The position numbers and the translations under genes were made by a program. Below, piece by piece: positions 46,016 through 54,989 of a DNA stretch of 64,000 bases. Source of the stretch: Planctomycetota bacterium (lineage in GTDB: Bacteria > Planctomycetota > Phycisphaerae > Phycisphaerales > UBA1924); contig JAFEBP010000020.1 in NCBI GenBank assembly GCA_018242605.1, forward strand, positions 1 through 64,000, given 5' to 3'. Positions within the stretch are counted from its first letter, which is position 1; each line of letters opens with the position of its first letter. The notes beneath the pieces are model-generated. The model saw only the letters and a program-made list of their open reading frames with translations, made no database searches and had not been told where the DNA came from.

Positions 46016-46663
46016 ATGTCCTCGCCACCCGCCACTCCCCCTTTGCAGCCGTCCAATCCTGAGCGGCGGGAGGGCGAAACCCTCGTCCAACTCGCGGCGG
46101 CCGCAGCGAAAGGTGATCGGCAGGCATTTGAGGCCATCCACCGCAGATTATCCGGCGGTCTTTACCGGCTGTTCATGGACCGAACGAACGGCCGCGTTGA
46201 AGTTGTTGAGGATCTGTGCCAGCGGACGTGGCTGGCGGTCTGGGAATCTCTCCAGGCCGGAAGATACGACCCATCGCGATCGGCCATGACCACCTTTGTA
46301 TACGCCGTGGGGTACAAGCTCTGGCTGCAGCAACTCCGAACTTTCGCCCGCCCGGAGACCCTGGTGCCAGACGTTGCCGACCGATCGGATGTCTCGGACG
46401 GCGATCCCCAGGACGCTGCGGGCCTGGCGGAACTCCTTCAGAATGTCCGGGAATGTCTTAAGGCTTCGGGACCGGAGCCCTTGCTCACGGAAGAAGAACG
46501 AGGCATCGTGCGGGCGTCCGCCGCGGGCGCGTCGGACCGAGATCTGGCCCGGCAGCTGAACATAGCCGCGAGCACACTGAATGCACGCAAACAGAGCGCG
46601 TTTCAGAAAATTCGGCGGTACCTCGCGAAGAAGGGGCACCGAGTGGATTCCATCGAACGCTAA
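46016..46663 (+). CDS. ECF-type RNA polymerase sigma factor
   Basis: 215 residues from ATG 46016. Region 2 includes L-C-Q-R-T-W-L-A-V-W and S-A-M-T-T-F-V-Y-A-V-G-Y-K-L-W, region 4 has L-T-E-E-E-R-G-I-V and a helix-turn-helix S-D-R-D-L-A-R-Q-L-N-I-A-A-S-T-L-N-A. It is followed, 67 bp later, by a gene whose product has one transmembrane helix and looks like an anti-sigma factor, so a membrane-signalled switch is likely. Its regulon is unknown. Confidence 0.85.
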   Translation: MSSPPATPPLQPSNPERREGETLVQLAAAAAKGDRQAFEAIHRRLSGGLYRLFMDRTNGRVEVVEDLCQRTWLAVWESLQAGRYDPSRSAMTTFVYAVGYKLWLQQLRTFARPETLVPDVADRSDVSDGDPQDAAGLAELLQNVRECLKASGPEPLLTEEERGIVRASAAGASDRDLARQLNIAASTLNARKQSAFQKIRRYLAKKGHRVDSIER

Positions 46664-46730
46664 CGCCCCGAGTGCGAATACCCGTAGAGGCCGGAACTGA
46701 TCAAGAGCGGCACATTCCAGGTGAGTTCCC

Positions 46731-47642
46731 ATGACGCCCGAACACATCCAACGCCTTGTCCGCATGGCCGAAGAAATCGAGGCTCTGGAACGATCTGCAG
46801 GCGAAAGCGTTTTCGATCGCTCGTCCGGACACCCGGCTCAATTCCGGTTGCCCGATCCGCCGGCTCCGATCCCGTTCTCGACAAAGCTCAACACGCCCCA
46901 CACACTCGCGACCCACGCAGGCTCACGCCGCGTCTGGTCGCGTTGGGTAGCAGCGGCGAGCATCGCGCTCATCGGGGCGATGGGATGGCAGGCGTTGCAG
47001 CCGGCCTACACCTCGCTGCGTTCCAAGCCACGCATCATCACGCAGCGTCCTGCGACACTACCTGGCACACCAGATGTGACGATTAGTGAAGTACCGAGCA
47101 AGCAGATCGGCATGGACCGCGGCATTGAGGCCACGGCGCCCGCTGATTCGGCTGGCCCCGCGGTGGTCGCGACGGCGCAGGCACCTGCGGTCCTTCCTGC
47201 GGAAGAGCCCGGATGCGATTCGGCCGAGCCGCTCTTCGCGACGGTCGTCATTGCCGTAGCACTCGACGCGGATTCCGGTTGCCGCGCCCATCACAAAGTA
47301 ATCCACCAGTTCCCGGGCTGGGCATCCGCCGAGTCGATCCACCGTTCGGATCTGCTGCGGGTGGGCCTCGAGTCGCTCCCGTTCTCGTCCCCCGACGGGA
47401 TTCTGGTCGTCTCGATCACCGGCCCGGTGGAAGACTTGCCCCATACCGAGCAGGAGGCCGAGTTGAAGCTTGCCTGCACCGACATGCGGCGGCTTGATCC
47501 GGTGACCAATGCGCTCGTGGGCGAGTTCGGCCACGACGAGGCGAAGTACGCGGCGGCGATGCAATCGTGCGTGGCCGACAACCTCACGGTGGAAGCCGCG
47601 ACGATGATGGGCAACTCGGGGATGCCCAAGGCGTTCGAGTAA
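46731..47642 (+). CDS. Probable anti-sigma factor, single-pass membrane protein
   Basis: 303 residues from ATG 46731, with AGGTGAG 5 nt upstream. The N-terminal 70 residues are cytoplasmic and charged, a transmembrane helix lies at about 72-88 (W-V-A-A-A-S-I-A-L-I-G), and about 210 residues are outside, with C-x-S-A-E-P and C-T-D-M-R-R segments. No zinc-binding anti-sigma motif (HxxxCxxC) is visible, so the assignment rests on gene order and topology. Confidence 0.6.
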   Translation: MTPEHIQRLVRMAEEIEALERSAGESVFDRSSGHPAQFRLPDPPAPIPFSTKLNTPHTLATHAGSRRVWSRWVAAASIALIGAMGWQALQPAYTSLRSKPRIITQRPATLPGTPDVTISEVPSKQIGMDRGIEATAPADSAGPAVVATAQAPAVLPAEEPGCDSAEPLFATVVIAVALDADSGCRAHHKVIHQFPGWASAESIHRSDLLRVGLESLPFSSPDGILVVSITGPVEDLPHTEQEAELKLACTDMRRLDPVTNALVGEFGHDEAKYAAAMQSCVADNLTVEAATMMGNSGMPKAFE

Positions 47643-47643
47643 A

Positions 47644-48096
47644 TCACCGGCCCGAGGCGGCCTTGGCCGCGGCGACGGCGAGTTGGTCGCAGCGTTCATT
47701 CTCGGGATGCTCGTTATGGCCGCGGATCCAATGGAACCGAACGGTGTGCTTGGTCGCGAGCGCGTCCAGTTCCATCCAGAGATCCTGGTTTTTTACGGGC
47801 GCCTTGCTGCTGGTTCGCCAGCCGTTTCGCTTCCAGCCGTGGATCCACTCCTTGAGCCCCTTGAGTACGTATTGGGAGTCGGAATACAGGTCAACCTCGC
47901 TCTCGCGGGTGAGCGCTTTAAGGCCCTCGATCACCGCGATCAGTTCCATCCGGTTGTTCGTCGTTTCGGGCTCTCCTCCGCTGCACTCCCTTTCCTTGCC
48001 GGTGGCGGGGTGACGCAAAATGAAAGCCCAGCCGCCCGGGCCGGGGTTGCCCGAACAGGCGCCGTCGGTGAAGAGGTGAACGAGTGTCTTGCTCAC
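47644..48096 (-). CDS. rnhA: Ribonuclease HI
   Basis: 150 residues from GTG 48094-48096. The catalytic tetrad is in place: F-T-D-G-A-C-S-G-N-P-G-P-G-G-W (Asp 10), N-N-R-M-E-L (Glu near 51), Y-S-D-S-Q-Y (Asp near 72) and the C-terminal N-E-R-C-D-Q-L-A (Asp near 137), with W-I-R-G-H between. It removes RNA from RNA-DNA hybrids. It lies 21 bp downstream of the M20 amidohydrolase gene. Confidence 0.96.
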   Translation of the reverse strand: MSKTLVHLFTDGACSGNPGPGGWAFILRHPATGKERECSGGEPETTNNRMELIAVIEGLKALTRESEVDLYSDSQYVLKGLKEWIHGWKRNGWRTSSKAPVKNQDLWMELDALATKHTVRFHWIRGHNEHPENERCDQLAVAAAKAASGR

Positions 48097-48117
48097 GGGG
48101 CCGAGCGTAGGAGGCCG

Positions 48118-49317
48118 TTACTCGGTCGTCGCCAAACGGCACATCAGTTCAATTCCGACCGGCAACGCATCGTCGTTGAAGTCAAAGTCGGGCTGGTGGA
48201 GCGTGGGGCACGAGTCGGCGTTGCGGGGCTTGAGACCCAGAAAAAAGAAGCACGCCGGCACGCGCTGGCCGTAATAGGAGAAATCCTCGCCGCCCATCGT
48301 GGCGTGCTCGGTGCGATCAACCCGATCGCCGCCCAGGGCGGCTCGGGCCACGGAGAAGAATCGCTCGGTGGCGTCCGGATCGTTGTGCGTGACCGGATAG
48401 CCCTCGTGCCAGTCGATGTGGGCGGAGCAGCCCAAGGAGCGGGCCGCGGATTCCACGACCTCGAAGAATCGACGCTTGGCGAGCGTCCGGGTTTCGGCCC
48501 GCAAGGTGCGGATCGTTCCGATGAACTGAACCTCCTGAGGAATAATGTTGTTCGCGGTGCCTGCGTGAACCGCGCCGACGGTGCACACCACGCTGTCGAG
48601 CGGGCTCACGTTGCGTGACGCGATGCTTTGCAGCGCGGTGATGACATGGGCCGTAGCAAGAATGGGATCACTCCCGTAGTGCGGATACGCCCCGTGGCTC
48701 TGCACGCCCTTGATGGTCACATTGAAGTCGTCGGTGGCGGCCAGCAGAGGGCCGGGCTTGGTCGCGACATGCCCCACTTCCACGGTGGGCCAACCGTGAA
48801 GGCCGAACATGATCTCGACCGGTTGGCCAAAACCGCCGCCGGCATCGCCCGCGAGGGCTCCTTCCTTGCACATCACATCAGCACCGCCGCCGCCCTCTTC
48901 CGCGGGCTGAAAGACGAACGCGACCGGACGCGGCCGGGGCAGTTTGCTCAGGATACGTGCCGCGCCGAGCAGGATGGTGGTGTGTCCGTCGTGCCCGCAG
49001 GCGTGCATCACGCCGCTGGACTGCGACGCGTAGGGCTTGCCGGTCTGTTCCACGATCGGAAGGGCGTCCATGTCGGCGCGAAGGCCCACGGCCTTTCGAG
49101 AGGCGTTTGCAGGATCGGTCGCCGGCAGATAGCCGAGTACGCCCGTCCCGCCTCCCAGGCCTGCCTTGAACTTGACACCCATCGCGCCCAGTTCACGTTG
49201 CACCACGCCGCTGGTGCGTTTTTCCTGGAATGACAGCTCGGGGTGACGGTGCAGGTCATGCCGGATAGCCCTCAGGCCGGTCAACTCCGAGGCGATCATT
49301 TGACGGATATTGGACAT
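48118..49317 (-). CDS. M20 family amidohydrolase (HipO/IAA-amino acid hydrolase type)
   Basis: 399 residues from ATG 49315-49317. Characteristic blocks are L-H-R-H-P-E-L-S-F, A-C-G-H-D-G-H-T-T-I-L-L-G (metal ligands), Q-P-A-E-E-G-G-G-G-A and H-A-T-M-G-G-E-D-F-S-Y-Y. Members cleave N-acyl amino acids such as hippurate or N-acetyl-diaminopimelate. No signal peptide. It and rnhA form a likely operon. Confidence 0.9.
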   Translation of the reverse strand: MSNIRQMIASELTGLRAIRHDLHRHPELSFQEKRTSGVVQRELGAMGVKFKAGLGGGTGVLGYLPATDPANASRKAVGLRADMDALPIVEQTGKPYASQSSGVMHACGHDGHTTILLGAARILSKLPRPRPVAFVFQPAEEGGGGADVMCKEGALAGDAGGGFGQPVEIMFGLHGWPTVEVGHVATKPGPLLAATDDFNVTIKGVQSHGAYPHYGSDPILATAHVITALQSIASRNVSPLDSVVCTVGAVHAGTANNIIPQEVQFIGTIRTLRAETRTLAKRRFFEVVESAARSLGCSAHIDWHEGYPVTHNDPDATERFFSVARAALGGDRVDRTEHATMGGEDFSYYGQRVPACFFFLGLKPRNADSCPTLHQPDFDFNDDALPVGIELMCRLATTE

Positions 49318-49390
49318 CCGCAATCATACGGGTGGGCTTCCGAGCCGGAACCGCGCCTATTGTTCAGGGATCTCCATTCGGAGCACACAC

Positions 49391-49627
49391 ATGTCAAATA
49401 ACTCAGATCAGAAAAAGAACATGATTGTCGGCGGGATCGCGGTGGCCGCGATCGCATTGACCGCCGTGGGCCTGGGCGTCTACTTCTTCGGTCCCGCGAA
49501 GGCGCCGCCGCCGCCGCCGGGTCAGGACCTTCAGTCCGGCATGACCGAAACTGAGAAGGCTGACTTCCAGAAGGAGCAAGAGACGAAGAAGAAGATGATC
49601 AAGGCTGTCTCCACAGGCAGTTCGTGA
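49391..49627 (+). CDS. Small single-pass membrane protein
   Basis: 78 residues from ATG 49391, with GGAG about 8 nt upstream. One transmembrane helix at about 11-34 (M-I-V-G-G-I-A-V-A-A-I-A-L-T), then a short P-P-P-P-P linker and a charged Lys/Glu tail. Unknown function. A hairpin terminator at 49693-49719 follows. Confidence 0.65.
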   Translation: MSNNSDQKKNMIVGGIAVAAIALTAVGLGVYFFGPAKAPPPPPGQDLQSGMTETEKADFQKEQETKKKMIKAVSTGSS

Positions 49628-49692
49628 TCGCGTCGGCCGCGGCTGTTCGCGGCAAGGCCACTTCTGTTCGAAGATGTACGAGGCTACTCCCG

Positions 49693-49719
49693 CGCCGACG
49701 CAGCAGCGCCGGCGTTTTT
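49693..49719 (+). terminator. Terminator between the small membrane gene and ispE
   Basis: The hairpin CGCCG-A-CGC / GCG-C-CGGCG (one A-C mismatch, loop AGCA) spans 49693-49714, followed by TTTTT. Its presence between 49674 and 49734 argues that ispE starts at GTG 49734, not at the upstream ATG 49674. Confidence 0.7.
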
Positions 49720-49733
49720 CATTGAGGGCATCT

Positions 49734-50696
49734 GTGCTGTTCCGCGCCTACGCCAAAATCAACCTCATCCTGTCAGTTTCCGCGCCGAAGCCGGCCGACA
49801 GTGACAAGCCGGGATTCCATGAGATCGCATCGTGGTTCGCCTGCATCGACCTTCACGACGAACTGACGATCACCCCGCTGGCGGCCGGCGCACCCAATGA
49901 GTTCAATGTACGTTGGTCGGCCGATGCGCCTCGGGGCACGGCGATCGATTGGCCGGCTGAAAAAGACCTGGCATTTCGGGCGCACCGGCTCTTGGAATCG
50001 CACATTGGCAAGTCGCTCCCGGCGCGATTGGATCTGGTCAAACGCATACCCGTGGGCGGCGGGCTGGGAGGCGGCTCTTCAGATGCCGCGGCGGCGCTGG
50101 TGGGGCTCAATCAGACCTTCGGGTTGGGGCTCTCGCTGGAGCAACTCGCATCGCTCGGGTCGCAACTGGGATCGGACGTGCCGTATTTCGTGTGCGACGC
50201 CGGCGAATCCGCCGCGCCGGCGATCGTGAGGGGCTTCGGCCAGAAGATCGAGCGAATGAGCCGCATCGAGAGCGGTGTTCTGCTTGTCGTCCCGCCGTTC
50301 GGCTGCCCTACGGGGCCCGTGTACAAGGCGTACGACTCACTGCTCGCAGATCGGGCGATCAACGAACCGACGCGGCGCGAGGCGATCGCGAACGAGACAT
50401 TACTCCGCAAGCGCTTGGGCAAAGTGCGTGCGTCCATCGAGAAGGAGTTGGGGTTCCCTTCGGACCTTCTGTTCAATGATCTGGGCCTGGCCGCGTACCG
50501 CGTGGAGCCGCGGCTGGGACGGCTGGCTACAAACCTGGGCAACGCCCTGCGGGAGCCGGTGCATGTGACGGGGAGCGGGAGTTGCTTGTTTGTCATCTGC
50601 CCCAAAGGCAAAGTCGAGGCGATGACGCAGAAGGCTCGCGCCACCGTGGCGGCCGTCGAGCCGGGAAGTGTCTGCATCGCAACTCAACTTCTGTAG
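49734..50696 (+). CDS. ispE: 4-diphosphocytidyl-2-C-methyl-D-erythritol kinase
   Basis: About 320 residues from GTG 49734 (GAGGG 6 nt upstream; an in-frame ATG 49674 lies before the terminator). GHMP kinase of the MEP pathway that phosphorylates CDP-methylerythritol. The N-terminus A-K-I-N-L-I-L, the ATP loop P-V-G-G-G-L-G-G-G-S-S-D-A-A-A (about residue 105) and C-terminal T-G-S-G-S-C-L-F are diagnostic. It feeds isoprenoid synthesis, which the window's hpnC-hpnE fusion uses. Confidence 0.93.
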   Translation: MLFRAYAKINLILSVSAPKPADSDKPGFHEIASWFACIDLHDELTITPLAAGAPNEFNVRWSADAPRGTAIDWPAEKDLAFRAHRLLESHIGKSLPARLDLVKRIPVGGGLGGGSSDAAAALVGLNQTFGLGLSLEQLASLGSQLGSDVPYFVCDAGESAAPAIVRGFGQKIERMSRIESGVLLVVPPFGCPTGPVYKAYDSLLADRAINEPTRREAIANETLLRKRLGKVRASIEKELGFPSDLLFNDLGLAAYRVEPRLGRLATNLGNALREPVHVTGSGSCLFVICPKGKVEAMTQKARATVAAVEPGSVCIATQLL

Positions 50697-50709
50697 TTTT
50701 CCCACATAC

Positions 50710-51318
50710 TCAACGGCGACGACGGGACCCAAGCCCTGCCATGAGCAGCAACAGCGAAGCGCCCGGAGCCGGCACAGGTTCAACGCTGATGTCGTCCAGG
50801 ATGATCGAACCGTTCGGCGTCGTGGCCGTGAACGCCAGGGATGTGCTCGTCCCGGGTGAGCCGATCTGAATCTGGTAGTGAGTCCAGTTCATCGCCTGGA
50901 ATGCGGGTGAAGCTGGAAGTGAGAGCACACCCAACTGGCTGCCGCCCCAAGACAACGTCGCCATCGCGTTGCCGGGATACGGGTGGTACGCGTGCGCCGC
51001 GTACCAGAAACTCAGGATGTACTGGCCACCGGCGACCGTGATCAAATCCTGAGAGATGGACCCGGGCAGATCTGGGCCGGCGAGGTCCAACGAGTAGAGA
51101 CCGCTGTGGGCGTTGGTGTGACCGGTGTGGTGAATGTCGACCGAATCGCCGCCGATCGTCCATCCGGGAAGGGACAGGTCCCCCGCAAGGAGATTGCGGA
51201 AGCCACCCGCGGGCGCACCCGGCCCGGATTCAAAGCCTCCATTGACGACGATGTTGACGCCGTTCGCCGAGGAAACACTCAAGGCGATCACGAGTAACGA
51301 CTTCGCTAAGTTATGCAC
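50710..51318 (-). CDS. Secreted DUF642-like protein with PEP-CTERM-like tail
   Basis: 202 residues from GTG 51316-51318, with AAGGAGAG in front. Signal peptide ends near S-A-N-G. The domain starts N-I-V-V-N-G-G-F-E-S-G-P, has D-S-V-D-I-H-H and Q-Y-I-L-S-F-W-Y, as in DUF642-type beta-sandwich domains. The end V-P-A-P-G-A-S, a Leu-rich hydrophobic stretch and S-R-R-R-R form a PEP-CTERM-like tail. Confidence 0.75.
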   Translation of the reverse strand: MHNLAKSLLVIALSVSSANGVNIVVNGGFESGPGAPAGGFRNLLAGDLSLPGWTIGGDSVDIHHTGHTNAHSGLYSLDLAGPDLPGSISQDLITVAGGQYILSFWYAAHAYHPYPGNAMATLSWGGSQLGVLSLPASPAFQAMNWTHYQIQIGSPGTSTSLAFTATTPNGSIILDDISVEPVPAPGASLLLLMAGLGSRRRR

Positions 51319-51461
51319 GGGCTCTCTCCTTTGCGACGTCCTGGAACCACCGTCGCTACATCAAGAGTAGCAGCGATCGCTTCGCCAATCTTCCAACGAT
51401 TCGCGACACCAATCGCCCACGGCGCGCTGCAGATCGACACGGAGCGACCGCCACAACTCGG

Positions 51462-52961
51462 TCAGACGCGTGGGCCGCCGCGGCTGAGGGCGTCGATGGT
51501 CATTGCGTGCTTCTTGCGGAGCGGCTCTGCGATGTCTCGCACGAAGCGTTCGGTCTGCTGCACGCTGCGACCGATGTACTTCATCGGATCCATCACGCCG
51601 GACCAATCTAGATCCGCATCGAGGCTGCCGCCGCGCGACTTAGAGCGGAATGAGGGGTCCGCCTTGAGCCGGTCGAGAAGGTCGTTCTCCAGGCCTTCCT
51701 GCTTGACACGCATCCCCGAAGCCTGCGCATGAACACGGATCAGCTCGTGGTAGTGCTGGCGGTCGCCGCCGGATTGGACCGCGGCCATGAGCAGGTTCTC
51801 CGTGGCCATGAACGGCAGTTCTGCCATCAGATTCTTGCGGACTGTGGCCTCGTGCACGATGAGCCCGCCGCCGACATTGAGCATCAAGTCCAGCGCGCCG
51901 TCAAGAGCGAGGAACGACTCGGGCAGACACAGGCGGCGGTTGCTGCTGTCATCCAGCGTGCGTTCCAGCCACTGGGTCGCGGCGGTATCGAACGCGTTGC
52001 CGGCGAGGTTCATGACGAACCGCGTGAGGCCGCAGATGCGCTCGCAGCGCATGGGATTTCGCTTGTACGGCATCGCCGATGAGCCGATCTGCTTCTCCTC
52101 GAAAGGCTCGTCGATCTCCTTGCGGTTGCAGAGCAGCCGTAGATCCGTCGCGATCTTGTGGAGCACGCTCGCGACAGAGGCGAGCGCGGCGAGCAGTTGG
52201 GCCTCGATGACGCGCGGGTAGGTCTGGTTCGTGAACGGGATGCAGTCAAAATCGTCGGCGTCTAGATCGAACTGCGCCAGGAAAGCCCTCTCAAGCGCGT
52301 CGACCTTGGCGTGATCGTTCCCGAAGAGCGCGAGGTAGGAGGCCTGGGTGCCGGTAGCGCCTTTGAGCCCCCGCATGAAACCCTTCATGCCGTTCCAATG
52401 ATCCCTGGGCAGCACGAGCGAGCCGTGGAGATCGAAGGCCCATGACACGGCGCGACGACCCACGGTGGTGGGCTGCGCGGGCTGGTAGTGGGTCATCGCG
52501 AGCGTGGGAACCGCGGCGTACCGGGCCGCGAATCCGCCCAGGACGGCCACGGTCGCCTCCACCTTGTCGGAGATCAACCGGATCGAGTCTGTCAAGATCA
52601 GCAAATCCGCGTTGTCGTTCACGTCCTGGCTGGTCATGCCAAGATGAATGATCGGGCGAGCCTTGGGGCAGGTATCTCCCAAGGCGTGAACGTGCGCCAT
52701 GACGTCGTGGCGGAGCTCGCGTTCGTACTTCTCCGCAGCGTGGATCTCGTCATCGCTGATGCCGCGGGCGACCGCGGCGCGCAGTTCCGCCACCTGCTCC
52801 GCGGAGACGGGCAGGCCGAGCTGGTGCTGGGCCGCGGCCACGGCCAGCCAGATTCTGCGCCAGGAGTTGAACTTGTGACGCGACGACCAGAGCCGTAGCA
52901 TCGCTGGGCTGGCGTTGCGGGAGGCCAGGGGGCTGGAATACGCGTCGTACACGGAGTTCAT
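51462..52961 (-). CDS. purB: Adenylosuccinate lyase
   Basis: 499 residues. Catalytic segments are H-L-G-M-T-S-Q-D-V-N-D-N, T-H-Y-Q-P-A-Q-P-T and the flexible loop G-S-S-A-M-P-Y-K-R-N-P-M (about 294), as in the fumarase/aspartase superfamily. It cleaves SAICAR and adenylosuccinate in purine synthesis. The length is slightly above the usual 430-480. Confidence 0.95.
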   Translation of the reverse strand: MNSVYDAYSSPLASRNASPAMLRLWSSRHKFNSWRRIWLAVAAAQHQLGLPVSAEQVAELRAAVARGISDDEIHAAEKYERELRHDVMAHVHALGDTCPKARPIIHLGMTSQDVNDNADLLILTDSIRLISDKVEATVAVLGGFAARYAAVPTLAMTHYQPAQPTTVGRRAVSWAFDLHGSLVLPRDHWNGMKGFMRGLKGATGTQASYLALFGNDHAKVDALERAFLAQFDLDADDFDCIPFTNQTYPRVIEAQLLAALASVASVLHKIATDLRLLCNRKEIDEPFEEKQIGSSAMPYKRNPMRCERICGLTRFVMNLAGNAFDTAATQWLERTLDDSSNRRLCLPESFLALDGALDLMLNVGGGLIVHEATVRKNLMAELPFMATENLLMAAVQSGGDRQHYHELIRVHAQASGMRVKQEGLENDLLDRLKADPSFRSKSRGGSLDADLDWSGVMDPMKYIGRSVQQTERFVRDIAEPLRKKHAMTIDALSRGGPRV

Positions 52962-53006
52962 GCGCCGAACTCTACACGCGACGAGGCGGGTTCGGGCGGA
53001 AACCGC

Positions 53007-54989
53007 TCAGATTCCGGTCCAGCGAACGAACCCTTCGATCGCCTCGTACTCCGCGAGCCCCAGCTTGTCGTAGATCGCGGCGGTGTTGCGGTTGCGGTGC
53101 TCGGCACGCTGCCAGAACTCGCGGGTGTCGTTGGGGCCGGGGAAGAGGGCCGAATCCTTCTGGCTCTCGTGCTTGAAGATTGCGATGCGCTTGCGACGGA
53201 CCTCGTCGGGCGAGAGAGGCACGGCTATCTCGATCTCGTGGGGCCCCCACTCCTGCCACGCGCCGCGGTAGAGCCACACCACGCAGTCCTTCATCCAGGG
53301 CTGCCCACTGAGGCGGCGGAGGGCCTCGAAAATCGCGGCGAGACAGACGCGGTGCGTGCCGTGCGGGTCCGACAGATCGCCCGCCGCGTACACCTGGTGC
53401 GGCCTGACCTTCTCGAGCAGCTCCATGGTGATCCGGATGTCGTCCTCGCCGATGGGCTTCTTCTTGACCCGGCCCGTCTCGTAGAACGGCAGATCGAGGA
53501 AGTGGATGTTCTCGAGCTTCACACCGCTGTAGCGGGCGCCGGCGCGGGCCTCGGTGCGGCGGATGAGAGCCTTGATCTTCTGGAGCTCGGCGGTGTCGGG
53601 CTCGCCGGGGCTCTTGCCCGCGAGGAACGATTCGATGTTCGACTCGAGCTTCTCGGCGAACTCGCGGCCCAGTTGCGGAAACGCCGCGGCGAACTCGCGG
53701 ACAAAGTCGACGTGCCTCAAGGCGGACTCGTCCCACACAGCGATGTTGCCGCTCGTCTGGTACGCGACGTGGACCTCGTGGCCCTGATCGCACAGACGGA
53801 TGAAGGTACCGCCCATGCTGATGACATCGTCATCGGGGTGCGGGCTGAAGACGACGACGCGCTTGGGGAAGATGTCGCCTCCGGGCACGCCGCGCGAGGC
53901 GCCCATTTCGGAGCGGTTGGCGTCCTTGGGCTTGCCGCCCGGCCAACCGGTGATGGTCCGCTGCATCGCGCGGAATACCTCGATGTTGATGTCGTACGCG
54001 CTGCCTCGGGCGGCGAGCAGGTCCTGCAAACCATGCTCGTTGTAATCCTCGTCGGTCAGCTTGAGGATGGGCTTGTCGAGCTGCCTGGCGAGCGAAATGA
54101 CCGCCCGCCTGGTGGTCTGATGGTCCCACGTAAGGCCGAACTCCTCGATCGGTCCGAGCAGCCACGGCGTTTTGAACCGCGTGAGCTCGGCCGACGACGC
54201 GGGGTCGAGCACGAACCGTGCGTTGGGGTGCTGCTGCAGAAAGCTCGCGGCGACCGAGTTGGTGATCTCGCCCTCAACAGCGCGTTTCACGATATTGGCC
54301 TTGTGTTCGCCGAAAGCGAGCAGAAAAATCTGGCGGGCGTCGAGGATCGAGCCGACGCCCATCGTGATGGCCTTCTTGGGCACGTTCCATTCGCCGAAGA
54401 AGTCGCTGGCAGCATCCATGCGCGTCACCTTGTCCAAGGTGATCATCCGGGTGCGGCTGTCTCGCGATGAGCCGGGTTCGTTGAAACCGATGTGACCCGT
54501 GCGGCCCACGCCCAGGAGCTGGATGTCGATGCCGCCGGCGTCCTTGATGGCTCGTTCATAGCGCTCGCACGCCGCGGCGACATCTTCCCGAGCGATGGTG
54601 CCGTCGGGAACGTGCGTGTTTTCGAAGGGAATTTCGATGCGATCGAACAGGTACTCCTGCATGAAACGCCGGTACGACTGGAGCGCATCGGGCTGCATGG
54701 GCCAGTATTCGTCCAGGTTGAACGTCAGCACATTCCGGAACGAGAGGCCTTCCTGATTGTGCAGGCGAACGAGTTCTTCGTATACACCTACCGGCGTCGA
54801 CCCGGTAGCCAGCCCGAGCACGGCTTTCTGCCCTTTGGCCGCACGATCGCGGATGAGCGCAGCGATTTCCGCTGCCACAGCCGCGCTCGCGGCGGCGCTG
54901 GTGGGATACACGGAAACCGGGATGCGTTCGCCGCGGTAGTCGTTCGTGGCGTGCACTGGGGTATCGCTCGCGGGCGGTTCGGTGAGCAT
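53007..54989 (-). CDS. Glucosamine-6-phosphate deaminase-like protein fused to a PIG-L (LmbE-type) domain
   Basis: 660 residues from ATG 54987-54989. N-terminal about 270 residues are NagB-like: L-G-L-A-T-G-S-T-P-V-G, F-N-L-D-E-Y and G-V-G-R-T-G-H-I-G-F-N-E-P. In E. coli NagB the segment reads N-D-G-H, so the catalytic Asp 141 is Thr here. The C-terminal part (from about 375) is a PIG-L/LmbE deacetylase-type domain, V-F-S-P-H-P-D-D-D-V-I-S-M-G-G, which binds zinc and removes acetyl groups from N-acetylglucosamine-like substrates. This order is known for a group of large NagB homologues. Role: amino-sugar catabolism, inferred. Confidence 0.8.
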   Translation of the reverse strand: MLTEPPASDTPVHATNDYRGERIPVSVYPTSAAASAAVAAEIAALIRDRAAKGQKAVLGLATGSTPVGVYEELVRLHNQEGLSFRNVLTFNLDEYWPMQPDALQSYRRFMQEYLFDRIEIPFENTHVPDGTIAREDVAAACERYERAIKDAGGIDIQLLGVGRTGHIGFNEPGSSRDSRTRMITLDKVTRMDAASDFFGEWNVPKKAITMGVGSILDARQIFLLAFGEHKANIVKRAVEGEITNSVAASFLQQHPNARFVLDPASSAELTRFKTPWLLGPIEEFGLTWDHQTTRRAVISLARQLDKPILKLTDEDYNEHGLQDLLAARGSAYDINIEVFRAMQRTITGWPGGKPKDANRSEMGASRGVPGGDIFPKRVVVFSPHPDDDVISMGGTFIRLCDQGHEVHVAYQTSGNIAVWDESALRHVDFVREFAAAFPQLGREFAEKLESNIESFLAGKSPGEPDTAELQKIKALIRRTEARAGARYSGVKLENIHFLDLPFYETGRVKKKPIGEDDIRITMELLEKVRPHQVYAAGDLSDPHGTHRVCLAAIFEALRRLSGQPWMKDCVVWLYRGAWQEWGPHEIEIAVPLSPDEVRRKRIAIFKHESQKDSALFPGPNDTREFWQRAEHRNRNTAAIYDKLGLAEYEAIEGFVRWTGI

